Notes: generated by a model not told the origin, from the letters alone. Numbered from the stretch's first letter, positions 24,606 to 34,322 are shown. The stretch: DNA of 64,000 nt from Streptomyces halobius (GCF_023277745.1 NZ_CP086322.1:6944001-7008000), one strand, 5' to 3'. A program made the numbers and translations.

Positions 24606-25513
24606 ACAGACCCCCCACGCGCCTCCGCAACCCCACTCCTACCCTCACACCCACCCACCTCCGTCTCCCCACGCCCATCCCCGGCCGGATCCTCCGCATC
24701 GACGGCATACCGCTGCACGTCCTGACCGAGGGCGCCGGCCCGGTGTGTGTCCTCAGTGGTGGCCTCGGCATGGCCTGGTTCGACTGGGACGCGGTCGCCG
24801 CGCTGTTGGCCCCGCACCGTACGGTGGTCCGCTTCGACCGGCCCGGCCTCGGCCTGAGCGCCCCGGCGCCCGCGGCGCCCACCCTCGCCGCCGAGGCGCA
24901 CCGGATCGCCCGCCTCCTGGACGCGGTCGGCCATCCGGGCCCGGCCACCGTCGTCGGCCACTCGCTCGCCGGCTTCCACGCCGAGGCGTTCGCCCGGCTG
25001 CACCCGGACCGCTGCGCCGGGCTCGTGCTCGTCGACGGCAGCGTCGAGGCGGACCCGCGGCCGCGGCTCCCGCGCCCGGTCCGTACCGCCTGGGCGAACG
25101 GCGTGGCCACCGCCCTCTCCGCCGCCGGCATCCCGCGCGCCCTCGGCCCCACCGCACGCCGTCTGATCGACCGCGCCTCGACCGTCGGCAGCCATCCGCC
25201 GCACCCCTGGGTGCGCGCCGGGTACCGCACCTCCCGGGTGCTGCGCGCCTGCGTCCTGGAGAACGCGACCTACCCCTACCAGGCCGCCGAACTCGCCGCC
25301 CTGCGGCCCGGCCACCCGATGCCCGCGGTACCGGTGACCGTCCTGGCGGCGTACGACGGCAGCGAGGCGGCGCGCGAACTGCGCTGGCTGGAGCGGCAAC
25401 GGGCATTCGCCGCGGAGCTGGGCGGCGGGTTCGCGGTCGCCGCACCGGCCGGTCACCTGGTGATGGCCGACGCCCCCGAGGCAGTGGCACGCGCCGTGCT
25501 CACACAGGTGTGA
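24602..25513 (+). CDS. Alpha/beta hydrolase
   Basis: This 303-residue hydrolase has the nucleophile elbow GHSLAGFH (Ser near residue 121), an oxyanion region near SGGLGMAW, RFDRPGLGLS, and a C-terminal catalytic His in APAGHLVM. It lacks a signal peptide and should be cytoplasmic. It is coupled to the DUF998 gene. The substrate cannot be deduced. The first 30 residues are a Pro/Thr-rich repeat. Confidence 0.83.
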   Translation: MNRPPTRLRNPTPTLTPTHLRLPTPIPGRILRIDGIPLHVLTEGAGPVCVLSGGLGMAWFDWDAVAALLAPHRTVVRFDRPGLGLSAPAPAAPTLAAEAHRIARLLDAVGHPGPATVVGHSLAGFHAEAFARLHPDRCAGLVLVDGSVEADPRPRLPRPVRTAWANGVATALSAAGIPRALGPTARRLIDRASTVGSHPPHPWVRAGYRTSRVLRACVLENATYPYQAAELAALRPGHPMPAVPVTVLAAYDGSEAARELRWLERQRAFAAELGGGFAVAAPAGHLVMADAPEAVARAVLTQV

Positions 25514-25799
25514 CCCGTACTGGCACAGCTGTGACCCGTACTGGCACCAGCGCGCGACGAAATGCAGAAAGGATGCGGTGAGAGGTGGAGAGACGCAGAG
25601 AGCGATGAGCTCCCCGCCCATTACATACTGTGAAGTATGTCGTGGCCGGTGGAGTCGCGCCGGAGGACACGGCCCGCCGGTTCTGATTCAGGCCAAGGGT
25701 GCGTAATGTGACGGTAACCCCCTCACGTGATACTGGTGTGCCACGCACGTACTTCGACGGGCGTGGACAGGCCGATTGACCTGCAAGGATTGGTGACCC
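25514..25799. other. Upstream region of glnA2 with a palindrome and direct repeats
   Basis: GTGACCCGTACTGGCAC occurs twice at the start (about 25510 and 25532). ACATACT at 25623-25629 and AGTATGT at 25634-25640 form an 18-base palindrome with a 4-base centre, a good operator candidate. A partial GlnR-like arrangement (GTGAC near 25708) was considered but does not fit the full pattern. Confidence 0.5.
25623..25640 (+). promoter_or_regulatory. 18-base palindrome upstream of glnA2
   Basis: The 7-base arms ACATACT and AGTATGT are perfectly complementary around GTGA. It lies 160-177 bases before the glnA2 ATG. Dimeric repressors of the GntR or TetR class bind similar sites; the protein is unknown. 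Confidence 0.45.
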
Positions 25800-27161
25800 A
25801 TGGACAAGCAGCAGGAGTTTGTGCTCCGGACGCTGGAAGAGCGCGACATTCGCTTCGTCCGGCTGTGGTTCACCGACGTACTCGGGTTCCTCAAGTCCGT
25901 CGCCGTCGCACCCGCCGAGCTGGAGCAGGCATTCGACGAGGGCATCGGCTTCGACGGCTCCGCCATCGAGGGATTCGCCCGCGTATATGAGTCCGACATG
26001 ATCGCCAAGCCGGACCCCGGAACCTTCCAGATCCTGCCCTGGCGCGCCGAGGCCCCCGGCACCGCCCGGATGTTCTGCGACATCCTCATGCCGGACGGCT
26101 CACCCTCGTACGCCGACCCGCGCTACGTCCTCAAGCGCATGCTGGCCAAGACCTCCGACCTCGGGTTCACCTTCTACACCCACCCGGAGATCGAGTTCTA
26201 CCTGCTCAAGGACAAGCCCGTGGACGGCGCGCGGCCCACCCCCGCCGACTCCTCCGGCTACTTCGACCACACCCCGCAGAACGTCGGCATGGACTTCCGC
26301 CGCCAGGCGATCACCATGCTGGAGTCGATGGGCATCTCGGTGGAGTTCAGCCACCACGAGGGCGCGCCCGGCCAGCAGGAGATCGATCTGCGCTACGCCG
26401 ACGCGCTCTCCACCGCCGACAACATCATGACGTTCCGGCTGGTGATGAAGCAGGTCGCGCTGGAACAGGGCGTGCACGCCTCGTTCATGCCGAAGCCGTT
26501 CTCCGAGTTCCCCGGCTCCGGCATGCACACCCACCTCTCCCTCTTCGAAGGCGACCGCAACGCCTTCCACGAATCGGGTGCCGAATACCAACTGTCCAAG
26601 GTGGGACGGTCGTTCATCGCCGGACTGCTGCGGCACGCCGGGGAGATCTCCGCCGTCACCAACCAGTGGGTCAACTCCTACAAGCGCATCTGGGGCGGCG
26701 CCAACCGCACCGCGGGCGCCGGCGGCGAGGCCCCCTCGTACATCTGCTGGGGACACAACAACCGCTCCGCGCTGATCCGCGTCCCGATGTACAAGCCCGG
26801 CAAGGTGGGCTCCGCGCGGGTGGAGGTCCGGTCGCTCGACTCCGGCGCCAACCCGTACCTGTCGTACGCCGTGCTGCTCGCGGCCGGCCTCAAGGGCGTC
26901 GAGGAAGGCTACGAACTGCCGGCCGGCGCCGATGACGACGTGTGGGCGCTGTCCGACTCCGAGCGCCGGGCGATGGGCATCGCGCCGCTGCCGCAGAACC
27001 TCGGCGAGGCCATCGAGCTGATGGAGCGCAGCGAACTGGTCGCCGAGACCCTCGGCGAGCATGTTTTCGACTTCTTCCTCCGGAATAAGAAGCAGGAGTG
27101 GGAGGAGTACCGCTCCGAGGTCACCGCCTTCGAACTGCGCAAGATGCTGCCCGTGCTCTGA
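25800..27161 (+). CDS. glnA2: Glutamine synthetase-like GlnA2 (probable gamma-glutamylpolyamine synthetase)
   Basis: This 453-residue class I glutamine-synthetase fold protein has the metal and ATP motifs GFDGSAIEGF, EIEFYLLK, GSGMHTHLS, and NRSALIRVP with the substrate Arg. It lacks the adenylylation loop Tyr context of GlnA1 and is directly followed by glnE, an arrangement shared with mycobacteria. In S. coelicolor the homologue by position, SCO2241, was reported to glutamylate polyamines rather than make glutamine (family knowledge). So a role in polyamine use is more likely than ammonia assimilation. The family is certain; the exact substrate is inferred. Confidence 0.88.
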   Translation: MDKQQEFVLRTLEERDIRFVRLWFTDVLGFLKSVAVAPAELEQAFDEGIGFDGSAIEGFARVYESDMIAKPDPGTFQILPWRAEAPGTARMFCDILMPDGSPSYADPRYVLKRMLAKTSDLGFTFYTHPEIEFYLLKDKPVDGARPTPADSSGYFDHTPQNVGMDFRRQAITMLESMGISVEFSHHEGAPGQQEIDLRYADALSTADNIMTFRLVMKQVALEQGVHASFMPKPFSEFPGSGMHTHLSLFEGDRNAFHESGAEYQLSKVGRSFIAGLLRHAGEISAVTNQWVNSYKRIWGGANRTAGAGGEAPSYICWGHNNRSALIRVPMYKPGKVGSARVEVRSLDSGANPYLSYAVLLAAGLKGVEEGYELPAGADDDVWALSDSERRAMGIAPLPQNLGEAIELMERSELVAETLGEHVFDFFLRNKKQEWEEYRSEVTAFELRKMLPVL

Positions 27162-27184
27162 GCCTTCCGGGAGGCCGCACCGCC

Positions 27185-30100
27185 ATGGCACCACCCGCTC
27201 CGCAGGGACGGCGGAGCAGCGCCTTCACCCGTCTGCTGAGGCACGGTTTCACCGGCCCCTCAGCGGCCGGGCGGCTGCTCGACGCCCCCGAATTCGCCTC
27301 CGTACGCGGTGACTCGGTGCTCCTCGAAGCGCTGGGCGCCACCGCGGACCCCGATCTCGCGCTGCTCGGCCTGTCCCGCCTCGTCGAGGCCCTGGAACCG
27401 GACGAACAGCAGGTCCTGCTCAGCACCATCGTCACCGCGAAACCGCTGCGCGACCGGCTGCTGGGCGTGCTGAGCGCCTCCGAGGCGCTCGGCGACCACC
27501 TCGCCCGGCATCCGCGCGACTGGCATTCCCTGGTCACCTACGAGTCGGCCGATCTGCACCCCACCACCCCCGAGTTCGAGCAGGCGCTCGCGGAGGGCAT
27601 CTGGGGCGAACGGGGCGCCGGCCGCTCCCGCGCCGACGCGCTGCGCGCCGCCTACCGGCGGTGCCTGCTGGGCATCGCGGCCCGCGATGTGTGCGGCACG
27701 ACCGATGTCGCCGAGGCCGCGGCGGAGCTGGCGGACCTGGCCACCGCCACCGTGCGGGCCGCCCTGCAGATCTCCTACGAGGAACAGGCGGGTGACGCGG
27801 CCGTCTGCCGGCTGGCCGTCCTCGCCATGGGCAAGTGCGGCGGCCGTGAGCTGAACTACGTCTCCGACGTGGACGTCATCTTCGTCGCGGAGGCCAAGGA
27901 CGGCGTGGACGAGGCCAAGGCCCTGCAGTCCGCCGCCCGGCTCGCCGCCCGTATGATGCGGCTCTGCTCCGACGTCACCGCCGAGGGCACCATCTGGCCG
28001 GTGGACGCCAACCTGCGCCCCGAAGGCCGCAACGGCCCCCTCGTACGCACCCTGCCCAGCCACCTCGCCTACTACCAACGCTGGGCCAAGACCTGGGAGT
28101 TCCAGGCGCTGCTCAAGGCCCGCCCGATGGCCGGCGACCTCGAACTGGGGCAGGAGTACGTCGACGCGCTGGCACAGATGGTGTGGCACGCCGCCGAACG
28201 TGAGAACTTCGTCGCCGACGTCCGGCAGATGCGCCGCCGCGTCGTCGCGAACATCCCCGCGGCGCAGGTCGACCGGGAACTCAAGCTCGGCCCCGGCGGA
28301 CTGCGCGATGTCGAATTCGCCGTCCAGCTCCTGCAGTTGGTGCACGGCCGCAGCGACGCCACGCTCCGCAGCCCCACCACCCTGGAGGCCCTGGGCGCCC
28401 TCGCCGCCGGCGGGTACGTAGGCCGCCAGGACGCCGCCGCGCTGGACGCCGCCTACCGCTTCCTGCGCACCCTGGAGCACCGCATCCAGCTGCACCGGAT
28501 GCGCCGCACCCATCTGATGCCCGAGGAAGAGGCCGATCTACGGCGCCTGGGCCGCTCGATGGGTCTGCGCACCGAGCCGGTCGACAGCCTCCGCAAGGAA
28601 TGGAAGTGGCACGCCCGCGAGGTGCGCCGCCTGCACGAGAAGCTCTTCTACCGGCCGCTGCTGGACGCCGTCGCGCATCTGGAGACCGGCGAGACCCGCC
28701 TCTCCGCCAAGGCGGCCCGCCACCGCCTGGAAGCCCTCGGCTACGCCGACCCCGTGGCCGCGCTGCGCCACCTGGAGGCGCTGGCATCCGGGGTGACCCG
28801 TAAGGCGGCGATCCAGCGGACCCTGCTGCCGGTACTCCTCGCCTGGTTCGCGGACTCCGCCGACCCGGACGCCGGACTCCTCAACTTCCGCAAGGTTTCC
28901 GACGCCCTCGGCAAGACGCCCTGGTACCTGCGGCTGCTGCGCGACGAGGGCGCGGCCGCCGAGAACCTCGCCCGGGTGCTGTCCGCCGGGCGGTTCGCCC
29001 CCGATCTGCTGCTGCGCGCCCCCGAAGCGGTCGCGCTGCTCGGCGCGCCCGACGGGCTGCGGCCGCGCGGCCGGGCCGCGCTGGAGCAGGAGGTGCTGGC
29101 CGCGGTCGGCCGCGCGGACGGCGCCGAGGCGGCGGTCGCGGTGGCCCGCGGGGTGCGTCGCCGCGAACTGTTCCGCACCGCCGCCGCCGACCTCATCGGC
29201 GCGTACGGCACGGAGGGCATCCCGGCCGAGGTGGACCACGGCCATGCCATCGACGCCGTTGGCGACGCGGTCTCCGACCTCAACGCCGCGACCCTCGCCG
29301 GCGCCCTGCGCGCCGCCGTCCGCGAGCAGTGGGGCGACACCCTGCCCACCCGCTTCACGGTGATCGGCATGGGCCGGTTCGGCGGCCACGAGCTGAGCTA
29401 CGGCTCCGACGCCGATGTCCTCTTCGTCCACGAACCACGCGAGGGCGCCGACGAACAGGAGGCCGCCGAGGCCGCCCAGGCCGTCGCCAACGAGATGCGC
29501 CGGCTGCTCGAACTCCCCTCCGCCGACCCGCCGTTGCCCATCGACGCGGACCTGCGCCCCGAGGGCCGCTCCGGCCCCCTGGTGCGCACCCTCGCCTCCT
29601 ACGCCGCTTACTACCGCCGCTGGTCGCTGGTCTGGGAGGCGCAGGCCCTGCTGCGCGCCGAACCGGTCGCCGGGGACGCCGAGTTGGGTCGGCGTTTCAT
29701 CGAGCTGATCGACCCGCTGCGCTATCCGGCCGAGGGTCTCGGAGAGGACGCGGTCCGCGAGATCCGCCGGCTCAAGGCCCGTATGGAGTCCGAACGGCTG
29801 CCCCGCGGCGCCGACCCGACCACCCACACCAAGCTCGGACGCGGCGGCCTGAGCGACGTCGAGTGGACCGTCCAGCTGCTCCAGATGCGGCACGGCTGGG
29901 AGCTCCCGGGGCTGCGCACCACGCGCACCCGCGAGGCACTGGCCGCCGCGCACGCGGCCGGGCTGCTGGACACCGAACATGCCCAGATCCTGGACGAGGC
30001 ATGGGTGCTGGCGGCGCGGGTGCGCAACGCGGTGATGCTGGTCCGCGGCCGCCCCGGCGACACCTTCCCGGTCGACGGCCGACAACTGGCCGCGGTCGGC

Positions 30101-30208
30101 CGCTACCTCGGCTACGAGGAGGGCCACGTCGGGGAGATGCTGGACGACTATCGGAGGGTCACGCGGAGGGCGCGGGGGGTTGTGGAAGAGGTCTTCTACG
30201 CAGCGTGA
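27185..30208 (+). CDS. glnE: Bifunctional glutamine synthetase adenylyltransferase/deadenylylase
   Basis: This 1007-residue enzyme adds or removes AMP on glutamine synthetase in response to nitrogen state. Two nucleotidyltransferase domains are visible, one marked GGRELNYVSDVDVIF (about residue 218) and one GGHELSYGSDADVLF (about 731), each with the G-[GR]-x-E-L and S-D-x-D metal motif. PWxLRLLRDEG and LGRGGLSDVEW are family hallmarks. The ATG at 27185 is the natural start 23 bases after glnA2, so the pair is an operon. The TGA stop is followed at once by the left inverted end of mosaic repeat copy 2. Confidence 0.94.
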   Translation: MAPPAPQGRRSSAFTRLLRHGFTGPSAAGRLLDAPEFASVRGDSVLLEALGATADPDLALLGLSRLVEALEPDEQQVLLSTIVTAKPLRDRLLGVLSASEALGDHLARHPRDWHSLVTYESADLHPTTPEFEQALAEGIWGERGAGRSRADALRAAYRRCLLGIAARDVCGTTDVAEAAAELADLATATVRAALQISYEEQAGDAAVCRLAVLAMGKCGGRELNYVSDVDVIFVAEAKDGVDEAKALQSAARLAARMMRLCSDVTAEGTIWPVDANLRPEGRNGPLVRTLPSHLAYYQRWAKTWEFQALLKARPMAGDLELGQEYVDALAQMVWHAAERENFVADVRQMRRRVVANIPAAQVDRELKLGPGGLRDVEFAVQLLQLVHGRSDATLRSPTTLEALGALAAGGYVGRQDAAALDAAYRFLRTLEHRIQLHRMRRTHLMPEEEADLRRLGRSMGLRTEPVDSLRKEWKWHAREVRRLHEKLFYRPLLDAVAHLETGETRLSAKAARHRLEALGYADPVAALRHLEALASGVTRKAAIQRTLLPVLLAWFADSADPDAGLLNFRKVSDALGKTPWYLRLLRDEGAAAENLARVLSAGRFAPDLLLRAPEAVALLGAPDGLRPRGRAALEQEVLAAVGRADGAEAAVAVARGVRRRELFRTAAADLIGAYGTEGIPAEVDHGHAIDAVGDAVSDLNAATLAGALRAAVREQWGDTLPTRFTVIGMGRFGGHELSYGSDADVLFVHEPREGADEQEAAEAAQAVANEMRRLLELPSADPPLPIDADLRPEGRSGPLVRTLASYAAYYRRWSLVWEAQALLRAEPVAGDAELGRRFIELIDPLRYPAEGLGEDAVREIRRLKARMESERLPRGADPTTHTKLGRGGLSDVEWTVQLLQMRHGWELPGLRTTRTREALAAAHAAGLLDTEHAQILDEAWVLAARVRNAVMLVRGRPGDTFPVDGRQLAAVGRYLGYEEGHVGEMLDDYRRVTRRARGVVEEVFYAA

Positions 30209-30614
30209 CGCTGCGCTGTGCCTGCGCCCCACGTTGTCGGCTGTCCCGCCGTGAGGGGTTCGCCTGCGGCGGGCGTGGGGTTTTCGGGTGCGGTGACGGG
30301 CCTCCGGACTCCGTCCTGCGGCCCTCCCCCATAGCCTGAAGGGCATGGGAGGTACCCCCATCCTCCCGACGGTGGGTGGAAAAAGGCCGGTGGGGCACAG
30401 GTCGTCTGTCATGTGTCTGTGATCGCGACCCACGGTGCACATGACCGGCTACGCGTACCCCCACCTCTTCCCCACCCCTTCGGGAGGTGCCGGTCCGCAG
30501 GACGGAGTCCGGAGGTCCGGCGCCGCTGCCGAACAGCCCCACGCAGCGGCAACAGCTCACCGCAGGTGCAACGGCGGGACAGTCAAGGATGTCGGCTCAG
30601 GTCAAGCGCAGCGT
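30209..30614. repeat. Mosaic intergenic repeat, copy 2 (between convergent genes)
   Basis: It has inverted ends: CGCTGCGCTGTGCCTGCGCC directly after the glnE stop, and the complement of CGCTGCGCTTGACCTGAGCC overlapping the last codons of the PAP2 gene. Inside are a CTGTCCCGCCGTGAGG module (30237), CCTCCGGACTCCGTCCTGCGG (about 30302), the GGTACC module inverted at 30326-30361, and an inverted GCTGTTCGGCAGCGG module at about 30460-30552. The order differs from copy 1. It can fold into large hairpins on either strand and may end transcription from both sides. Confidence 0.8.
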
Positions 30615-31432
30615 CGCCCCAAGCGGTGAGGCATGTTCCCGTACCACACAACAGCAACCCCGAACCCGAAGCTCAGGCACAGGGCCCCGCCGATCGCGTC
30701 CAGCCAGAAGTGGTTGGCGGTGCAGACGATGACGAGCAGGGTCAGGGCGGGGTAGAGCAGGCCGAGGACCCTGGCCCACAGCGGGCGGGCCAGCATGGCG
30801 ATGGTGATGCCGCACCACAGGGACCAGCCGATGTGCATCGACGGCATCGCGGCGTACTGGTTGGACATCGACGCGAGGTTGCCGGATGCTATCGAGCCCC
30901 AGGTCTCGTGTTTGATGAGGGTGTCGACGAAGCCGCCGTCGGGCATCAGCCGCGGCGGCGCCAACGGGTAGAAGTAGTAGCCGAGCAGGGCGATGCCGGT
31001 GGTCGCGAAGAGGGCCAGCCGGGCCGCGGCGTAGCGCCCCGGGTGCCAGCGGTAGAGCCAGACCAGCACTCCGACCGTCACGATGAAGTGCAGCGTCGCG
31101 TAGTAGTAGTTCATCGAGACGATGAGCCACGTCACGGAATCCACCGCGTGGTTGACCGTGTTTTCCACGGCGATGCCGAGTGCCTGCTCCGCCCGCCAGA
31201 CCCAGTCGGCGTTCCTGAGGGCCTGTGCCTTCTGTTCGGGTACCGCGTTGCGGATGAGGGAGTACGTCCAGTAACTGACCGCGATCAGCAGGACCTCGAA
31301 CCAGAGACGGGGCGTACGCGGCGTCCGCAGCCGGGCCATCCGGCCACTGACTGGCGGGAGGTCCGGGGCGGCCCCGCTGGGTTGCAGGGTGGCCGGACGG
31401 CCGTCCAATGTCCTCATAGTCGCGTCGCCCAT
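30602..31432 (-). CDS. PAP2 superfamily membrane phosphatase/lipid transferase
   Basis: This 276-residue protein has about six spans and the PAP2 active-site motifs PSMHIGWSLW (His nucleophile-support) and HFWLDAIGG (second His and Asp). This motif spacing matches the inositol-phosphorylceramide-synthase-like branch (PAP2_3) rather than simple phosphatases. It would act on a lipid phosphate at the outer face of the membrane. An alternative ATG is at 31417. The last residues, RRCA, and the stop are encoded by the end of mosaic repeat copy 2, so the native C-terminus may have been replaced. Confidence 0.82.
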   Translation of the reverse strand: MGDATMRTLDGRPATLQPSGAAPDLPPVSGRMARLRTPRTPRLWFEVLLIAVSYWTYSLIRNAVPEQKAQALRNADWVWRAEQALGIAVENTVNHAVDSVTWLIVSMNYYYATLHFIVTVGVLVWLYRWHPGRYAAARLALFATTGIALLGYYFYPLAPPRLMPDGGFVDTLIKHETWGSIASGNLASMSNQYAAMPSMHIGWSLWCGITIAMLARPLWARVLGLLYPALTLLVIVCTANHFWLDAIGGALCLSFGFGVAVVWYGNMPHRLGRRCA

Positions 31433-31575
31433 AGGGAGACAGTTTGCCAGAAACCGGTTTGTCGCCGATCATCCTTCGGTCGGGTATTCGATGGTCTGTA
31501 TCGGTCTCAAGGGGGAGGCCCGGCCCTCACGATTCTCGGGCCTGTCCCCGAAAAAACTGTCAGGGGCCGTGGCCT

Positions 31576-32625
31576 TCAGGACGACCGGAGCGGCTTCGGA
31601 ATCCGCGCCGGCTTCGGGGCCGAGGCGGTGGAACCGCGGACCACCAGCTCCGGATGGAAGATGAACTCGCTGTGCGGGGCGGGCGTACCGCCGATCTCCT
31701 CCAGGAGCGCGCGTACCGCCGCCTGTCCCATGGCGGGCACCGGCTGCCGGATGGTGGTCAGGGGAGGATCGGTGAAGGCGATGAGCGGTGAGTCGTCGTA
31801 GCCGACGACGGACATCTCGCGCGGTACGTCCAGGCCGCGCTGCCGGGCCGAGCGGATCGCGCCGAGCGCCATCATGTCGCTGGCGCAGACGATGGCCGTA
31901 CAGCCCCGGTCGATCAGCGCGGCGGCCGCGGCCTGGCCGCCCTCCAGGGTGTAGAGGGAGTGCTGGATGAAGGCGTCCGCCTCGGCGGGCCCCAGGTCCA
32001 GCTGTTCCTGCATGCTGCGCAGGAACCCCGCAATCTTGCGCTGGACGGGGACAAACCGCTTGGGGCCGACGGCCAGGCCGATCCGGCGGTGGCCCAGGGC
32101 CACCAGATGCGTCACGGCCAGATGGACCGCGGCGCGGTCGTCGGGCGAGACGAAGGGGGCCTGGACCTTGTCGGAGAACCCGTTGATGAGGACGAACGGC
32201 ACGCCCTGGCCGCGCAGCTGCTCGTAGCGCTGCATATCGGCGGAGGTGTCGGCGTGCAGTCCGGAGACGAAGATGATGCCGGCGACGCCGCGGTCCACCA
32301 GCATCTCGGTCAGCTCGTCCTCCGTGGAGCCGCCGGGTGTCTGTGTGGCGAGGACCGGGGTGTAGCCCTGGCGCGTCAGTGCCTGCCCGATGACCTGGGC
32401 GAACGCCGGGAAGATGGGGTTCTCCAGCTCCGGTGTGATCAGGCCGACCAGGCCGGCGCTGCGCTGCCGCAGCCGGAGCGGGCGTTCATAGCCCAGGACG
32501 TCGAGGGCGGCGAGCACGGACTGGCGGGTGGCGGCGGAGACGCCGGGCTTCCCGTTGAGAACTCGGCTGACGGTGGCCTCGCTGACACCCGCCTGTGCTG
32601 CGATATCGGCCAGTCGGGCGGTCAT
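31576..32625 (-). CDS. malR: LacI family regulator (MalR-like), first copy
   Basis: This 349-residue repressor starts at the ATG at 32625. The HTH is LADIAAQAGVSEATVSRVLNG with hinge helix SAATRQSVLAALDVLGY, followed by a periplasmic-binding-type sugar domain (LVGLITPELENPIFP, GYDDSPLIAFTDPPLTTIRQP). It lies 23 bases after the alpha-glucosidase gene in the same direction. It is very similar throughout to the LacI protein at 39275, and the two flank malEFG in mirror orientation. MalR in Streptomyces represses malEFG until maltose or maltotriose is present (family knowledge). Which copy is the main regulator is not decidable here. The C-terminal 15 residues are an extra Lys/Pro/Ser tail. Confidence 0.88.
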   Translation of the reverse strand: MTARLADIAAQAGVSEATVSRVLNGKPGVSAATRQSVLAALDVLGYERPLRLRQRSAGLVGLITPELENPIFPAFAQVIGQALTRQGYTPVLATQTPGGSTEDELTEMLVDRGVAGIIFVSGLHADTSADMQRYEQLRGQGVPFVLINGFSDKVQAPFVSPDDRAAVHLAVTHLVALGHRRIGLAVGPKRFVPVQRKIAGFLRSMQEQLDLGPAEADAFIQHSLYTLEGGQAAAAALIDRGCTAIVCASDMMALGAIRSARQRGLDVPREMSVVGYDDSPLIAFTDPPLTTIRQPVPAMGQAAVRALLEEIGGTPAPHSEFIFHPELVVRGSTASAPKPARIPKPLRSS

Positions 32626-32648
32626 GGGGGGACTGTACCGTTCGCGTC

Positions 32649-34322
32649 TCAGATTGCCCACCAGGTGCAGCTGTCGCCGGGGAGTACGGCCGTGCCGCCG
32701 TTGACGGTCACCGGGACGCTGGCGAGCAGCGGGCTTCCGGGCAGCGGGATTTCCCTGTCCTGGGTGAGGGTGTTGACGGTGCACAGGACGCCGGGGCGGG
32801 TGAAGGCGAGCACGCCGTCGGGGGACGGCTGCCAGGTCATCCGCCCGTCGCCGAGGCCCGGCAGCCGGCGGCGCAGGGCGAGCGCGGCGCGGTAGAGCTC
32901 CAGGGTGGAGGAGGTGTCGCCCGTTTGGGCCTGAACGGTCAGGGTGCGCCAGTCGGCGGGCTGCGGCAGCCAGCTGCCGCCGGGGCCGAAGCCGTACGGC
33001 GGCTGCTCGCCGGACCAGGGGAGCGGCACCCGGCAGCCGTCGCGGAAGCCGTCCTGGCCGCTGCTGCCGGAGCGGCCGTCGGGGACCGCCTCGTCATCGT
33101 CACCGGTGCCGGGGCCGGAGCCGGCGGGGTGCGGGGTCCGGCCGCCGCGGAAGAAGGCCGGGTCCTGGCGGACCTCGTCGGGCAGGTCGGTGACCTCGGG
33201 CAGGCCCAGTTCCTCGCCTTGGTAGAGGTAGGCGGAGCCGGGCAGGGCGAGCATCAGGAGGGTGGCGGCGCGGGCGCGGTCGAGGCCGCCGCCCAGCCGG
33301 GTGGAGTGCCGTACGACGTCGTGGTTGGAGAGCACCCAGGTGGTGGGGGCGCCTACGGAGGCGGTCGCGGCGAGAGAGGCGTCGATGACCCGGCGCAGTT
33401 CGGCCGCGTGCCAGCGGGTGTTGAGGAACTGGAAGTTGAACGCCTGGTGCAGTTCGTCGGGGCGGACGTAGAGGGCGAGCCGTTCCGCGTTGGGGGCCCA
33501 GGCTTCGGCGACGCCGATCCGGTCGCCGCCGTAGGTGTTCAGCAGTTGGCGCCAGGAGCGGTGGATGGCGTGCACCCCGTCCTGGTCGAAGAACGGCAGC
33601 ACCTGGGAGCCGATCAGCTTGGCCTGTTCGCCGTGGCCGATGTCGGGCAGTCCGGGGGCCTTGACCATGCCGTGGGCGACGTCGATGCGGAAGCCGTCGA
33701 CGCCGAGGTCCAGCCAGAAGCGCAGGATGGCGGCGAATTCGTCGGCCACGTCCGGGTTGTCCCAGTCGAGGTCGGGCTGTTCGGGGGCGAAGAGGTGGAG
33801 GTACCAGTCGCCGCGGTCGGTGCGGGTCCAGGCGGGGCCGCCGAAGACGGACTCCCAGTCGTTGGGCGGGAGTTCGCCGTGCGGGCCCTTGCCGGGGCGG
33901 AAGACATAGCGCCGACGGGCGAGTTCGGGGTCCTGGAACCAAGGGTGCTGGTCGGAGGTGTGGTTGGGCACGATGTCGACGATGACCCGCAGGCCCGTCT
34001 CGTGGGCGGTGCGGATCAGGTCGTCGGCGTCCTGGAGGGTGCCGAAGAGCGGGTCGACGGCGCGGTAGTCGGCGACGTCATAGCCGCCGTCGGCCTGCGG
34101 TGAGGCGTAGAACGGGGTGAGCCAGACGGCGTCCACACCCAGGTCCCTGAGGTACGGCAGCCGCTCGCGGACGCCGCGCAGATCGCCGATGCCGTCGCCG
34201 TCACTGTCGGCGAAGGAGCGGACGTACACCTGGTAGATGACGGCGTCGCGCCACCATCCCGGACCTCGGCCCGGTGCGGGGGCCTGGGGGGCGGGGCTGG
34301 GGGAAGTGAGCTCCTGGGTCAT
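32649..34322 (-). CDS. aglA: GH13 alpha-glucosidase, first copy
   Basis: This 557-residue cytoplasmic glucosidase has all GH13 regions: VDIVPNHTS (I), GFRIDVAHG with nucleophile Asp (II), VAEAW with acid/base Glu (III) and LSNHDVVRH with the transition-state Asp (IV). The C-terminal beta domain follows. It would cut glucose from imported maltose and maltodextrins. It is transcribed divergently from malE and followed by a LacI gene. The second copy at 37620 is highly similar along the full length; this copy has extra low-complexity residues near position 390 (GTGDDDEAVPDGRSG) absent from the other. Confidence 0.92.
   Translation of the reverse strand: MTQELTSPSPAPQAPAPGRGPGWWRDAVIYQVYVRSFADSDGDGIGDLRGVRERLPYLRDLGVDAVWLTPFYASPQADGGYDVADYRAVDPLFGTLQDADDLIRTAHETGLRVIVDIVPNHTSDQHPWFQDPELARRRYVFRPGKGPHGELPPNDWESVFGGPAWTRTDRGDWYLHLFAPEQPDLDWDNPDVADEFAAILRFWLDLGVDGFRIDVAHGMVKAPGLPDIGHGEQAKLIGSQVLPFFDQDGVHAIHRSWRQLLNTYGGDRIGVAEAWAPNAERLALYVRPDELHQAFNFQFLNTRWHAAELRRVIDASLAATASVGAPTTWVLSNHDVVRHSTRLGGGLDRARAATLLMLALPGSAYLYQGEELGLPEVTDLPDEVRQDPAFFRGGRTPHPAGSGPGTGDDDEAVPDGRSGSSGQDGFRDGCRVPLPWSGEQPPYGFGPGGSWLPQPADWRTLTVQAQTGDTSSTLELYRAALALRRRLPGLGDGRMTWQPSPDGVLAFTRPGVLCTVNTLTQDREIPLPGSPLLASVPVTVNGGTAVLPGDSCTWWAI

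Noticed and set aside
25700..25735. Possible GlnR box before glnA2 (GTGAC and GTAAC near 25708)
   Set aside because: The following GAAAC half-sites and 6-base spacing are missing, unlike the clear box before glnII.
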